Origin: Psilocybe azurescens
Taxonomy: Eukaryota > Basidiomycota > Agaricomycetes > Agaricales > Agrocybaceae
Direction: 5' to 3'
DNA: 64,000 nt
Assembly (NCBI GenBank): GCA_023853785.1
Contig: JAJIRX010000922.1
Span: 1 to 64,000 of the forward strand
Of the stretch, positions 1 through 11,690 are shown in pieces. The notes under the pieces are model-generated. The model was not told where the DNA came from, made no database searches, and saw only the letters and a list, made by a program, of their open reading frames with translations. The translations under genes were made by a program, and so were the position numbers. How positions within the stretch are numbered: position 1 is the stretch's first letter; the number at the start of each line of letters is the position of its first letter.

Positions 1-896
1 GGAGGTGGGATATCATGGTGCCATGCATTGACAATATGGTAAAGATCATCCACCTTGCTTCCGCTTGGCAAACTTTGCCAATCTGTGCACTGCTCCAGAT
101 ATAAAGTATAATATCATCAGCATTTCCAGATCCAAGTGCAGTGGCACTAATAGCATATATCCTGTTTTTATTGCTTTGCTATGATGAGCTTGAGCAGCTC
201 CAACAGTTTTTATACATCTTCTTCTACTAATTTCTCTGGATTACCAGCTAGCTTTTTCTAAAGCCAATACTGATGTGTCTCAGTCACTAATGCCAATGCA
301 GTAGCCAAAGTAGACGTGAAGTATTTTTCATATATGTTGTGATGTTGATGGTGGTGAAGATTTTATCAAAGTTGACAAATAAAAGACTGTTGTATATTTG
401 ATAAATAGAATTGTTGGTATAAAAGTAAATGAGAGCAGCCAACTGAGCAAATGGTCTTGCAACAGCCAGGTCTTGAATAAGAAGATCTGATGTATGAGCA
501 TCAAAGTTCAGAGAATATAATATTCATGCTTTTAAGCAAGTCTAAAACAAATTCAGATTTTCCTGTTAAAACCCACTCTATGAGATTGGCTTCAAATACT
601 TTTATTATTTCACAATTAACAAGAACAGAAAATATATGAAGATGTTAGAGGCTAGCCTGAGAGTCTAAATAATATGTTTTATGGAACATAATATTTTGCT
701 TCAGAGGCTGTTCTCAAACAAATTCAGATTTTTCACTTCACTCTTTGAAGCTGGCTTTGAAAATTTTATGCTTTCCATAGTTAATACTCACTGGTATTGA
801 ACTCATTTTCATTTTGATGGACCATGGTTAATGTCTGAACTTTGGGGCTAGTTGAGTGAATGTTATGTTTTATGAAACATAAATTTTACTAGGGTT
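1..896. other. AT-rich interval without recognisable gene
   Basis: No open frame with codon structure, no RNA gene and no tandem array was recognised here. The composition is AT-rich and unlike the minisatellite that follows. It may be part of an older dispersed repeat, but no second copy was seen in the window. Confidence 0.5.
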
Positions 897-929
897 TTGA
901 AGCTGGCTTCTGACCAGCAGTCTTGGTCA

Positions 930-2410
930 GGATTCTATATTATTGTGCGCACGCACTGTCCGTATGCGGTCACAATGTCCGAGTGCAGTAACAATGTTGG
1001 TGGCCACTCACAATGTTGGTGGGCACACAATGTCAGTTGGTTTCAATGTCAGTGTGCAGTCACAATTTTGGTGCGTGGTCATAATGTCTGAGTTTGGTGA
1101 CAGTTCCAATGTCTGAGTTTGATGAGGATGTCAGTGCGCGGTCACAATGTCAGTGAGCAGTCACAACGGCAGTGCGCAGTCAGGATGTTGGTCGGCGGTC
1201 CCAATGTTGGTGAGCGGTCACAATGGCGGTGCGCGGTCAGGATGTCGGTCGGCGGTCCCAATGTTGGTATGTGGTCCCAATGTTGGTGAGCAGTCACAAT
1301 GGCAGTGAGGGGTCACAATGGCGGTGCATGGTCAGGATGTCGGTCAGCAGTCACAATGGCAGTGCGTGGTCAGGATGTCGGTTGGCAGTCTCAATGTCGG
1401 TACGTGGTCATAATGTCGGTGAGCGGTCACAATGGCGGTGCATGGTCATGATGTCAGAGTTCAGTGAGGATGTTGGTCAGCGGTCCCAATGTCAGTGTGC
1501 AGTCATAATGTTAATGGGCGGTCATAATGTTAATGGGCGGTCATAATGTTGGAGTTCAGTGATGGTCCCAATGTTGGAGTTTGGTGATGATGTTGGTGAG
1601 CGGTCCTGATGTTGGTGCACAGTCATAATGTCGGTGAGCGGCCACAATGGTGGTCATGTCGGTGAGCAGTCACAACGGCAGTGAGCGGTCCTGATGTCGG
1701 TGTGTGGTCACCCTGGCGGTCAGCGGTCCCAATGTCGGTGCACAGTCACAATGGCGGTCAGCAGTCTCGATGTCGGTGCACGGTCATAGTGTCGGTGAGC
1801 AGTCACAATGGCGGTGCGCGGTCATGATGTCGGAGTTCAGTGAGGATGTCGGTGAGCAGTCCCATGTCGGTGCATGGACACAATGTCAGTGTGAGCAAGT
1901 AATGTCCATGTTCGGTCTCAATCTCGGTGTGTGGAGGTGATGTCAGAGCGTGCCAGTGATGTCAGTGTGCACAGGCAATGTCGGTGTGTGGCTCAATCTT
2001 GGTGTGCACAGGTAATGTTGGAGTGCGGTCTCAATTGTCGGAATACGGTCTCAATTGTCAGAGTGCGGAACTGATGTCGGAGTGCGGTCTCAATTGTTGG
2101 TGTGTGGAGGTGACATCAGAGTGTGCCAGTGATCTCGGTGTGCACAGGTGTTCTTGGTGTGCAGTCACAATTGTTGATGTGTGGAAGTGATGTCGGAGTG
2201 CGGTCATAATTGTCAGAGTGTAGAAGTTATGTCAGAGTGCAGTCTCAATTTTCAGAGTGCGGAAGTGTTCTCGGTATGCGGTCACAATTGTCGGTGTGTG
2301 GTTTCAATTGTCGGAGTGCGTTCTAAAATTGTCGGAGTGCAGAAGTGTTCTCGGTGTGTGGTCACAATTGGCACAGTGTGGAACCAATGTCGGAGTGCGG
2401 TCTCAGTTGT
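930..2410. repeat. degenerate minisatellite, GGTC-AATGT-CGGTG type
   Basis: About 1.5 kb of imperfect tandem repeats built on motifs such as GCGGTCACAATGTCGGTG, with units of roughly 18-24 bp. The second half shifts to variants with TCTCAATTGTCGGAGTG. Open frames of 60-216 codons run through it on both strands, but they only follow the repeat and are not genes. A related array lies at 39,010-39,300, next to the same kind of CT-rich tract. Confidence 0.8.
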
Positions 2411-2640
2411 CGGTGCGCTGGCGCTTCCGCCACTGCCACTGCTTCTGCTCCCGCCTCTGCCTCTGCCACTGCTTGCGCCTCTGCCTCCACCTTCGCCACC
2501 GCCACCACTTGCGCCTCTGCCTCTGCCACTGTCACCACTTGTGCCTCTGCCTCTGCCACTGCCACCACTTGCGCCTCTGCCTCTGCCTCCACCACCGCTT
2601 GTGCCTTTGCTACTGCCACCGCTCCCTCCCGCCTCCCTTC
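2411..2640. repeat. CT-rich GCCTCTGCC tandem tract
   Basis: Repeats of GCCTCTGCC and GCCACTGCC, reading as Ala/Ser/Thr-rich peptide in one frame and Leu/Pro-rich in another. Similar tracts lie at 11,940-12,180 and 40,240-40,420, the latter two followed by a shared tail. Frames on both strands stay open because the unit length is a multiple of three. Confidence 0.7.
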
Positions 2641-3295
2641 CACGCATTCCGATGCCTTCTCTACCTCTACCTGTTCTTCCCGCTTTCGTCTCAGTCCCTA
2701 TATCTTCGTCACTTACATCATTTACTCTGTCCATATACTCTCACCAAATTTGCACACGAAATGACCTAAAATACATATCATTTCTCTCACAACTACATCA
2801 GTTAAATCAGCCAGTAGGTCCAGACATTTAAGTCATCACAGAATTTCATTCAAATTGTTATTAAATACGTAGTGTGAGAGTTAAAAACAGACAAAAAGCA
2901 TGCAGTTTTAATAAGATAAAGGAGAACATAGACGAACATGCAAAAAGAGGAGGTCTTTACACAGCCCCCCATTTTTTGGTCGGACTCGGTCGGACTCCAT
3001 CGGACTTTCTATATTCAGAATGACAATTTTTCTGGTCTAGGACTGCTGAATTTTTCCGGTGAGATTCCGGTGAGATTCCGGTGAAAGTCCGACCGGACTA
3101 CAAGTCCAACGGACTGTCCGGGCGGACTGTCCACTGGAAATGACCGGACAGAACCAACAGAAGTCCAACGGAAGTCCAATGGAAGTCCATCGGAATCCCA
3201 CCGGACATGACCATTGGAATTCCAGCGGACAAGTCCAACAGAATTCCAATGGAAGTCCAACGGATGTCCTTTTATTATAATTTATACTAGTATAG

Positions 3296-3371
3296 AAAAA
3301 AAGACACTAACGAGAATTGAACTCGGGCATCGGAGAATGCCGAACGCAAGCGCAATAAACCAACTGAGCCA
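3296..3371 (-). ncRNA. tRNA-like Pol III sequence (A box, B box, T7)
   Basis: On the minus strand an A-box match TGGCTCAGTTGG (3,360-3,371) is followed about 35 nt later by a B-box match GTTCAATTC (within 3,312-3,324) and a run of seven T (3,296-3,302), a Pol III terminator. Acceptor-stem halves do not pair, so this is probably a tRNA pseudogene or a SINE head, not a working tRNA. It lies inside the deleted KDZ element. Confidence 0.45.
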
Positions 3372-3699
3372 CAAAGGCTTATGGAAAATTATAAAATTAG
3401 TTAAATAGATAGTGATGCGGCCGAAATTCTCGGCACTGCTCGGCACGGGACAAACAACAACGCGCGCGTGACATATTGATGCCGCGTCGGTCCGTTGTTG
3501 ATTCCGACCCCAACCATTTTTCCTTCCACCACCACCACCGCCTTGTCGGTCGGAGCCAGGCGAGAGCCAACCCGACGCGACAGAGGACGAGAACGACCGC
3601 TGACGGCCACACCGGCGAGGGACGAGGACGCGGACGACTGCGACAGCGACAACGAGGACCACGACGAGGACCGCGAGGACGACGGCTAGGACCACGACC

Positions 3700-4760
3700 A
3701 CGACGGTGAGGGCCAAGACACCAGCGTGGACCAGGATGAGGGCGAGGCGGCGAGAGCAAGGACGGCGGCGAGGGCAAGGAGCGACAGCGAGGGCGAGTAC
3801 GGCGACGAGGACGAGGACTGCGGCGAGGACGAGGACGACGGCGAGGACGAGGAGCGACGGCGAGGGCGAGTACGGCGGTGGGGACGAGACGACGGCAAGG
3901 GCGAGTACGGCAGCGAGGACGAGTACGGCGGCGAGGACGAGGCGGCGAGGATGTGGACGGCGGCGGGGACGAGGACGACGGCGAGGGGCGAAGTACGGGC
4001 GGCGAGGACGAGGACAACGGCGAGGGCGAGTACGGCAGCGGGGACGAGGACGACAGCGAGGGCAAGTACAGCGGCGAGGACGAGGACGGCGGCGAGGACG
4101 TGGACGGGGACGAGGACGAGGACGACGGTGAGGGCAAGTACGGCGGCTAGGACGAGGACGGCGGCGAGGGGGCACGGCGGCGGGGGACGAGGACGACGGC
4201 AAGGGCAAGTACGGCTAGACGGGGACGGCGGCGGCGAGGGGCGGACGGGGACGACGGCAAGGGCAAGTACGGCAGCGAGGACGAGTACGGCGGCGAGGGA
4301 CGAGGACGGCGGCGAGGACGTGAGGCGGGCGGGGGACGAGGATGACGGCGAGGGCGAGTACGGCGGCGAGGACGAGGACGACAGCGAGGGCAAGTATCGG
4401 CAGCGGGGACGAGGACGACAGCGAGGGCAAGTACAGCGGCGAGGGACGAGGGACGGCGGCGAGGGACGTGGACGGGGACGAGGAGACGGCGAGGGGCGAG
4501 TACGGCGGCTAGGACGAGGGACGGCGGCGAGGACGTGGACGGCGGCGAGGACGTGGACGGCGGCGAGGACGGGCGGCGGGGACGTGGACGGCGGCGAGGA
4601 CGTGGACGTGGACGGCGAGGACGAGGACGAGGACGTGGACGGGCGAGGACGAGGACGTGGACGGCGAGGGCGAGGACAGCTAGGACGTGGACGGCGAGGG
4701 GCGAGGGACGGCTAGGACGTGGACGGCGAGGGACGGCGAGGGCGAGGGACGAGGACAACC
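3700..4760 (+). repeat. GA/GC-rich minisatellite, GGCGAGGACGAGGACG type
   Basis: About 1 kb of purine-rich repeats on the plus strand built from GGCGAG, GACGAG, GACGGC and GAGTACGGC blocks. The plus-strand frames read as Asp/Glu/Gly/Arg-rich peptide and the minus-strand frames as Pro/Ser/Arg/Leu-rich peptide, and several stay open for more than 200 codons. The simple composition and openness in many frames argue against a gene. From 4,760 to 5,160 it grades into a second array with ACGACACCGACACGTACC motifs. Confidence 0.85.
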
Positions 4761-5261
4761 CGCGACGACGGCACCGACGGATACCACCACGGCGACGACA
4801 ACACGCTGACGATGACACCGACACGACAACGACACCGACACGTACCGCGACAGGTACGGACCGCTGACGACCCGCGACGAAGGGACCGACGGGTGCCAGG
4901 AGAGGCACGGACGGCGACACCAACACGTACCACAACGGGTACGGACCGCAACGACACGTACCACCACAGCGACAGCGAGGACGACAGGGAGACGACCACG
5001 ACACGCTGACGACAGCAGCGACGCATACCACGACACGTACGGACGACACCGACACGTACCACAGCGGGTACGGTCGACGACAACACCGACGGGCGACACC
5101 GACGCATACAACGACGGGTACGGCCGACCACGATGTCGATAACATGGACGACGGCACCACCAATGTACCCTCCGCCCCCTTTTTCCGTTTCTTTCTTTCT
5201 GTTTTTCTTTTTTGTTTCTTTTTTATTATGTTTTTATTTTATTTTTACCTGTATATAATCA

Positions 5262-5475
5262 TGTAGTATATAGTTTTTAATATATTATATTACATTGTCA
5301 CATAAATTTAAGCTAAGATTAAAGTATTCCAGTTGGAATCCAATTGGATTCCATTCCATGTGAATTTAAAGTTGGACTTAGTGAAATTCACAAAGTCAGA
5401 TAATAATGTAGTATATAGTTTTCAATATATTATATTACATTGTTACATGAATTAAAGATAAGATTGAAGTATTAT
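5262..5475 (+). repeat. AT-rich direct repeat pair
   Basis: A stretch of about 65 bp starting GTAGTATATAGTTTT at 5,265 is repeated about 140 bp downstream, just before the remnant of the companion gene. It lies inside the deleted KDZ element and has no visible counterpart in the complete copy. Confidence 0.6.
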
Positions 5476-5498
5476 CCTAGTGATCTAGCTTCCTTAAT

Positions 5499-5552
5499 AT
5501 GGCTCCCAAAGCTTCCAAGAACATTGCTACTGTCCCTAACTCCCCTCCCAAG
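5499..5552 (+). pseudogene. 5' remnant of the KDZ companion gene
   Basis: An ATG followed by 17 codons matches the start of the gene at 51,313 (one begins MAPKASKN, the other MPPKASKN). Homology breaks after the Lys codon AAG and jumps to sequence matching 56,434 onwards. The jump removes 5,067 bp of the parental element. AAG occurs at both parental breakpoints, so the deletion joined at a 3-bp microhomology. Confidence 0.85.
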
Positions 5553-6105
5553 TCTGCAATTAAACCAGTGACAGTCCACTGGACATCCACTGGACATCCA
5601 CTGGACTCCACTGGACAGAGCACTCTTGGATCTGGTCTAATTAAGTGCTGAGAGTCCAGTGGAAGTCCACTGGAAGTCCAACGGAAGTCCAACGGACTGG
5701 ACAGTCCGGCCAGTCCACCTGTTTTCTGTCTTGAAGTGACTTGACCGGACTTTGACCGGAATTTGGCCGGACTCTGACTGGACTGGTACCGAATTTTCTC
5801 AAGTCCAACGGAATCCATTGGACGTCCAATGGACTGTCCATTGGAATTGGCTGGGTCCAGTGAAAGTCCGTTGGAGTCCAACGGAAAATGGGGGCACTGT
5901 AAAGTACACAAAAAGAGGGCATATATCATTTCAAGAAATAGCAAATGTGAAGCTGAACACAAATTCGAGCAAGAATGTAACAATGACCTGTCTTTTCAAC
6001 AGACACCTAACCACAAGGACCAACAGGCCACTAGGAAAAAACAAAATAAAATGAAGAAGAAAACAGGAAGGGAAAAACAGAAAACGACGAAGTAAAGTAA
6101 ACATG

Positions 6106-8345
6106 AAAAGGCGTCCTCGGCTGCCCAATACCCAGGTCCTCCCACCTCCTCTCCTCTGCCTCTTCCGCGTTCCTGTCTGTGTCTGCATCCTCCTCCACTG
6201 TCTCCCTATCCGCCGTCTCCGACGTGGCTTCTGTCTTCTCGTGACCACCCTCTTCCTCTTTCTCATGCTGCGCCTCACCCTCCAGCGTCAACAGCACCAT
6301 GCACCTCCTCCTCAGCAGGTGCCACATGCTCGACTTGCCTATGCCCCTGCCCATCCTCCCCACGCTCACCACGCGCCTCCTCATCCCTCCTCCTCCATGG
6401 TCTCCAGTTCATGTGGCACGACTGTCGACATGCTCCTCGCATCGTCGTCGTCGTCATTATCTTCCTCACTATCATGCTCCTCGTTGTTCTCCCCATCCCT
6501 GTCCTCGTGTTCATGCACGCATTGTTCTTGTTCACGCTCGTGTCCAGCCGCCCCGCTGCATGATCATATCCCGCAACACCCTTACCTCCCTTCTTGTCGC
6601 CTCTTGCTCCTGCAGCATGCCCTCTAGCTGGCGCACCTGCTCCAAGTATCCCATGAGCCATGCCTGTGTGTCGCGCAGCTGTGACTGCAGGTCCTGAATG
6701 ATTCCCGCTGGGAGCACGGGGGTGTGGGCGTTGTCGCTTGTGGTGGTAGTAGTGAATTGGGTGGAGGAAGTAGCTGGTGCAGCGGAGGAGGAAGCCGACG
6801 ACAATTTTTTTCCTTCTGCCCCAGACGAAGTTGTTGCTGCAGGCGGCGGCGACGACGACAACGCAGCCGCCTCTGCGCCCTCCTCCTTCTCCTTCCCGCT
6901 TGCCTCTGCCAAAATCGAGGCCAGCACAGCGACAGGCGCACTCGGCGAACCTCCGGTAGCGGAGGGTGCAGTAGTAGTAGTAGCAGCAGCTGGCTGAGAA
7001 GGCAGCAACAGTTGTGTTACATCAGGTGGTGGAGCGCGTACAGGCGGGAGATAGGCCGGGAAAGATGAGAAATTTGCAGGCTAGATAGTAGCGGAATAAA
7101 AGAGAATATAGTCAGCATATATGCGAATGGAAATGGAGATAAGACAAAGAAAAAGACGGTGCAGTATAAAAATAAATAAATAAACGACTCAAAGCGCAAT
7201 TCGCTGCAATAAAGAAAAAAAACAAAAGAAAAAAACTCACCCCACCCACAAGAACATCACCCACCTCGCTCATCGTGCCCATCAACCTGCCCAACTTGGC
7301 CCCCATCTCCTGGCTCTTCTCCACCTCTCCCTGCAGCCTGCGAAAAATCATATCAAACGTCAAGCCCATCTTTGCTGGGCGGCCTAAGGCCAATCCTGCC
7401 CATGCTGCCGAGGTCCTGGGCGAGCTGCGGGCGGCGCAGTTGCTGGGACCGGGCTTGAGCTTCGCGCTAGGAAGTGGGGGAAGTTTTTCTGGGTCTGCTG
7501 TTGGGCGCCGTTGATCCCTTCGCCGCCGCCTAGCCCATTAATACTGCCATTCAGCCCTCCCAAACTGCCAACTCATCGCACCCTCGCGGCTGCCACCCAC
7601 GCCTCCAAAGCCGCCCCAGCCCCATAATACACGGGTGCTGCTGCCCATGCAGCCCCCACCCATACCAGAGCCAGCATGCATCTCCTAGTGCTGCCACTGA
7701 TGAAGCTTCGCCCTGGCGGTGACTTGTGCATCTTGCTCGGTGAACACGCACACGACGCACGCAGCGACTTTGCGGTGGATGATTCCTTTGTTGTCTTCGC
7801 CGGCAATGCCAATGCCGAATTCCTGTCAAGGAGGGAGCAGTGAGCAGGGTGACAGGAAGAAAAGGAGGGGAAGGAAGGAAGGACATATGATGATATCATG
7901 GCTCTTGAGCTCGGAAGGATCTGACTTGTGTCCCTCGCTGCTCAGCTGCTCGCTATTGATAAAAGCCCCATTTGAGCTCTTCACATCCTAAATATAAATC
8001 TACGAAACATCCAAGAAAAATATCTAGATGTCAGCCCACCAAAAGAAAAAAGAAAAAGATGATAAAATGCACCTTTCCACCCTCCTCCCACACCTCCGCA
8101 TGCTACCTGCTCAGCACCTTACTATCAAAGAACCCATTCCACTCCCCAGGCGCCGTCTTTGAACTCGTCTGCCATCCAATCTTGGTGTGCAAATTTGTGA
8201 GGGCGATGTGCTTCAGTGACCAGGTGTCACTCAGCGGGTACAGGTAGAGCGCCGGGAAGAGGGTGTTGGAGGGCAGAGAGATGGATTTCTGCTGAAGAGG
8301 CGACACAAAGGGCGCAGGTGAGGGAATAGTGCCGTGTGCTGTGTT
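6106..8345 (-). pseudogene. decayed FHA-domain gene, SLMAP/Far10/Vps64-like
   Basis: Running leftwards, exons encode an FHA domain (ALYLYPLSDT ... SKVLSRQHAEVWEEGG, then DVKSSNGAFIN, then EFGIGIAGEDNKGIIH), a Gly/Met-rich linker, a helical segment (GRPAKMGLTFDMIFRRLQ), a coiled coil (DLQSQLRDTQAWLMGYLEQVRQLEGML broken here as DLQSQLRD and EQVRQLEGML) and an acidic tail. This order fits the fungal STRIPAK-associated FHA proteins. Known members bind phosphothreonine through an Arg of the FHA domain; here KIGR reads KIGW and GERN reads GEWN. The donor after the second FHA exon reads ATATGT instead of GTATGT, in-frame TAG and TAA follow, the tail is frameshifted, and no ATG precedes the first exon after an upstream in-frame stop. 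Introns are kept, so it is a DNA-level copy. Confidence 0.75.
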
Positions 8346-9289
8346 TTATGGGGTGGATGTGGGGATGGGTGAGGTGGGGGTATGGATGGATGGATGGATT
8401 GGATGCGGTGAGATGTGTTGATATCTCTGCTGAAAAGTCAAGGGTGGTCATATCTGAAGCTCTCCAAAGGTCCCAAACGGCTTTACACACAGACGGCTAG
8501 GACAACGACGAAAGGAACGATGGTGGGTTTCCGAAGGACGGCCTTGTCACAGCGCTGTCTAGCTTAGTGTGACCTCAACCCATCCTGTGGAGAGATATAG
8601 GAAATTAAAATAGAACAGAAAAGAAACAAATGTACATTGAATACCACCCATCTCGTGGTTCAGATGAGCGTGGTATTACACGTTGGATGTTATCATGATC
8701 GTGTGACACTGTTTAGGGGAGATCGAAACATGATCAATAGCCCTAGAGACATCCAAACTTCTCCCTCCCGCGATTGTCGACCTTCTAATAGTAAACAATC
8801 AGGAAAATTATGTATTCACCATATTCTAACACCGTCTAGTAGAAGACTGTGCTTGCTGACTGCATCCCACAAGTCCCACTCGACACATCTCATTGCCAAT
8901 GGGATCACCGGTGTATTTGAGTGATGTTATTTTTGGATTGTGATAACGTATCAACTAACACTCAAAGGTCATAGTATACGAAACCTCCACAACCCAGAAC
9001 CTATTCCAGCTGTTGGATGATCTACCCTGCCTCCAACCCCCTCTTCCTAGTTCCCTCTTCCTTGATATAAACATGTACAATGGCTTAATTCAGCCAACTT
9101 CCCATTCGACAACATGTATCCAGCATGCTGAATGGGTACGCATCACTTCAACCCCACGTCTTTTTGGATCCTGTCATGCAGAGTCGTCTTCTCAAGGACA
9201 TAATACCATATAGAACATTCTTATATCTGTCCGAGACCCTTCCTGCAAATTTCCACTTTATAAATAAAGATTGTTTTGTATATATGTGT
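8346..9289. other. no gene recognised
   Basis: The sequence has a short GGAT microsatellite near 8,384-8,400 and otherwise no convincing coding or structural feature. Upstream regulatory sequence of the FHA copy could lie here, but nothing specific was identified. Confidence 0.4.
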
Positions 9290-9870
9290 GCTTATGAAAT
9301 TTGCCAAAGAATACTACTTCTTGAAACCTTACCCTTTCCCATTCCTCTCCACGAAGCACACGATGTCTTATAGGCAATTCCATTCCTTCCCACATACTTC
9401 TGCCGTTGTTGCACCTACCTTCCTTTGTTTGGATACAGTATGAAACAACTCAGGGTGTGTCATTCATTTTCTTGACGACTGATAACATATAAAATTCTGA
9501 GCTAACAGTGTATGGTTCTAATTCGCAAACCATTCTCCTATTACCCTTATTCTGGACACATACATACATATCATTTTCTCTGTCTCACTCTCCAAACCCC
9601 AGGAGAATGCACTTCTAGAATGCCAAATTAATATGTAGCAACTCGACAGTCTGCCTCTTCAAATCCAGTATGGATGTAAGTTCAAACTTATCTGCTAGAT
9701 TCAAAGATTCAATGTAGTACAACCTTACAGTAGAAGTGAGGAGAGAGCATGTTTGAAATTCCGCCACGGACTCAGAACATGCTATGCGTTCTCTATGGCA
9801 TACGTTGATTAAAGATTGTTCCAGATTGTAAAAATGAGGGGAGTCCGGAATAGAATGAGAGAGCATACAG
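9290..9870 (-). repeat. dispersed repeat with gene-fragment coding, copy 1
   Basis: The stretch 9,290-9,670 is homologous, in inverted orientation, to about 38,585-39,000. On the minus strand both copies share a coding-like segment: DLKRQTVELLHINLAF here and DLKRHSIEMLHNNLAF at 38,590. In this copy the reading frame upstream continues to 9,866 (LNLADKFELTSILDLKR) and ends in TAG where the other copy has Trp. The frame is conserved through several third-base changes, so this was once a protein-coding exon. I do not recognise the family. Confidence 0.6.
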
Positions 9871-11690
9871 GAGTATTCATGAAGGACAATGCGGGAGCGT
9901 GAGGTGCGTCATTGAGAGTGTTTATCCATTGTTGTTGAACGTCGAAGTTTTTTGAATGTCTTCGTCGGCTTGTTCATGCTCATCCTCTTCACTATCACTG
10001 TTGCTCACCTCTCCTTCAATAGCATATATATATATCTGATCCACAACAAAATCAAAAAAGGCAGGCAAGAAGAAAGCACACACACACTAATCCTGATAAT
10101 CCTTCAATGCCCAATCGAACTCCTTGTGATCCAGCTTCTGGGGCGCATATTCTCCCCATCAAGCATGAAGCTGGATGTCCAGGAGGAGCTTGAAGTCTTC
10201 TGGCTCTTATCAGTAGTGATGTCGGTGGTTTTTGGTGTTGGTGATCGTTCAGGAGGACGTATGTCAGAGGCCGTGGAGGATTAGGGGAGGTACGAGAGAG
10301 CCGAAGAGCATTAACATTTGAGGCATGGGTGTTTGCAAACCAGAGCAATGCAACACTACATGGGTAAGAAGAAAGAAATGAACGGGAGAATCAAAGAGAA
10401 CATCAGCTATGACTTCGACAAAGAAATACATGAATATGAAGAAGAGATGAGGGCGAGTCGTGCACAATATCAGCTTATTGTAACACTATCACGGGAACAG
10501 AGACTCAAAAATGGAACAGAATAAGAAAGAAACACACCAAATTCACATAACCTCGTACAGTAACATACACTTCAACGTCCTTTCACATCACCGCCTTCTT
10601 CCCCGTCTTCGCTTTAGGCCAATTAATTATGGGTGGCCTCAAGAAACGAGAATACTTGTCCGCTGTGGGGTGCATGCATAAATGAGTATTAAGCAGGGCT
10701 TGCAGGATTGGTGGACAGAAGATCAAGTTGGTGGCTATGCAGGCGGACAATGTGAGCTCTATGTGGGTTGAGAAAGTAGGAACTGGGGTGAGAAGGGAGC
10801 GGGATCAATATACAAACATAAACACAAAAATTTGAAAGGAGCTGACCAAGGAAGGGGAGGAGGAACAAGAACGCAGCATACCTTTGGCTTTATCAAACCC
10901 AGGTGTACCTCTGTCAGGATCATCTCAACGACTGCATTCTTACGTCCAGTGAGGAGAATATCGATGGCTGCGAGTCATCTTCCAGAGCATACCATGACAA
11001 GGCTAATGTAGTAGAGATAATAGACGATGCATTGATGCAAATGGTTGAGAAAGTGGACGATCACGGAGTGGAGGTATGCCTGACACTTGCTCGCATAACT
11101 CGCAACACGTTCAAGTGGAGCGTCAATTTGTTTGCCGTATAGGATTTTTCTAAAGATCTGTCAACTGTAGAAACGGAACCCCAAGCTCCTATTATTTGAT
11201 CCACTTCAACATCCCCCGTCTAACTGTTCCATGGTCTAGTAGTCCCATCCTGAGACTCAAAGTTGCAGCTGCCACAGGCGTTCCTGTTCGACAATTCTCT
11301 CTCACACTACTTAAAGTTTTAATTCGAGCATCTGTTGCTCGCTGGTCAAGTGTGATGTTAGTTTAGCTTGATACACATGAATTACTTCTTGCTGTAACTG
11401 ACTTCCTGATTTCTGCAGTACACTGTCATCTCCAGCAAACCTCTCATGATATCAAGTATAAGTCCCCTAATCATCCATTGACATCGCCATTGCTTGTTGT
11501 GTCGCCATTGTGCCCTCGATACTGGTATAGGCTTTGCTCCCAGCTCTCTGCTTTAGTCTCGAGGCTTTCCCCAGCCGCACCCCTCTCCCGCACAACCCAT
11601 ACACAGTAACAGTGCTACCACTAGCACTCCGAATTTGGAGTACACATGCATGCACGCGCAACTTAGAAGCCTTCAACTGTGACCTCCTTT
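9871..11690. other. possible unrecognised coding fragments, no gene model
   Basis: Several short minus-strand segments look exon-like, for example one reading QKLDHKEFDWALKDYQ near 10,080-10,160 and one reading LLTGRKNAVVEMIL near 10,890-10,960, with acidic sequence near 9,950-10,000. They could be exons of one decayed gene continuing from 9,870, but frames, splice sites and a start could not be connected, and no family was recognised. Confidence 0.25.

Larger units (their letters stand above)
2951..5909 (+). mobile_element. non-autonomous KDZ-family element (internal deletion derivative)
   Basis: A 2,959-bp element with terminal inverted repeats: left end CTTTACACAGCCCCC, right end reading inward CTTTACAGTGCCCCC. 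It is bounded by a 9-bp target duplication AAAAAGAGG (2,942-2,950 and 5,910-5,918). The left 300 bp match the left end of the complete KDZ element at 48,963. The right 400 bp match its right end, and between them only the first 18 codons of the companion gene remain. Both subterminal regions carry many copies of motifs such as AAGTCCAACGGA in both orientations. The interior holds a tRNA-like sequence and a 1-kb GA-rich minisatellite absent from the complete copy. No transposase remains, so movement would need the enzyme in trans. Confidence 0.88.

Noticed and set aside
897..2831. Open frames in the first minisatellite
   Set aside because: Frames on both strands track the tandem unit, and the peptides are Cys/Val/Gln-type repeats without family resemblance.
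3726..5163. Long open frames (up to 338 codons) on both strands
   Set aside because: They cross a GA/GC minisatellite that is open in most frames, and the peptides are simple-composition repeats.
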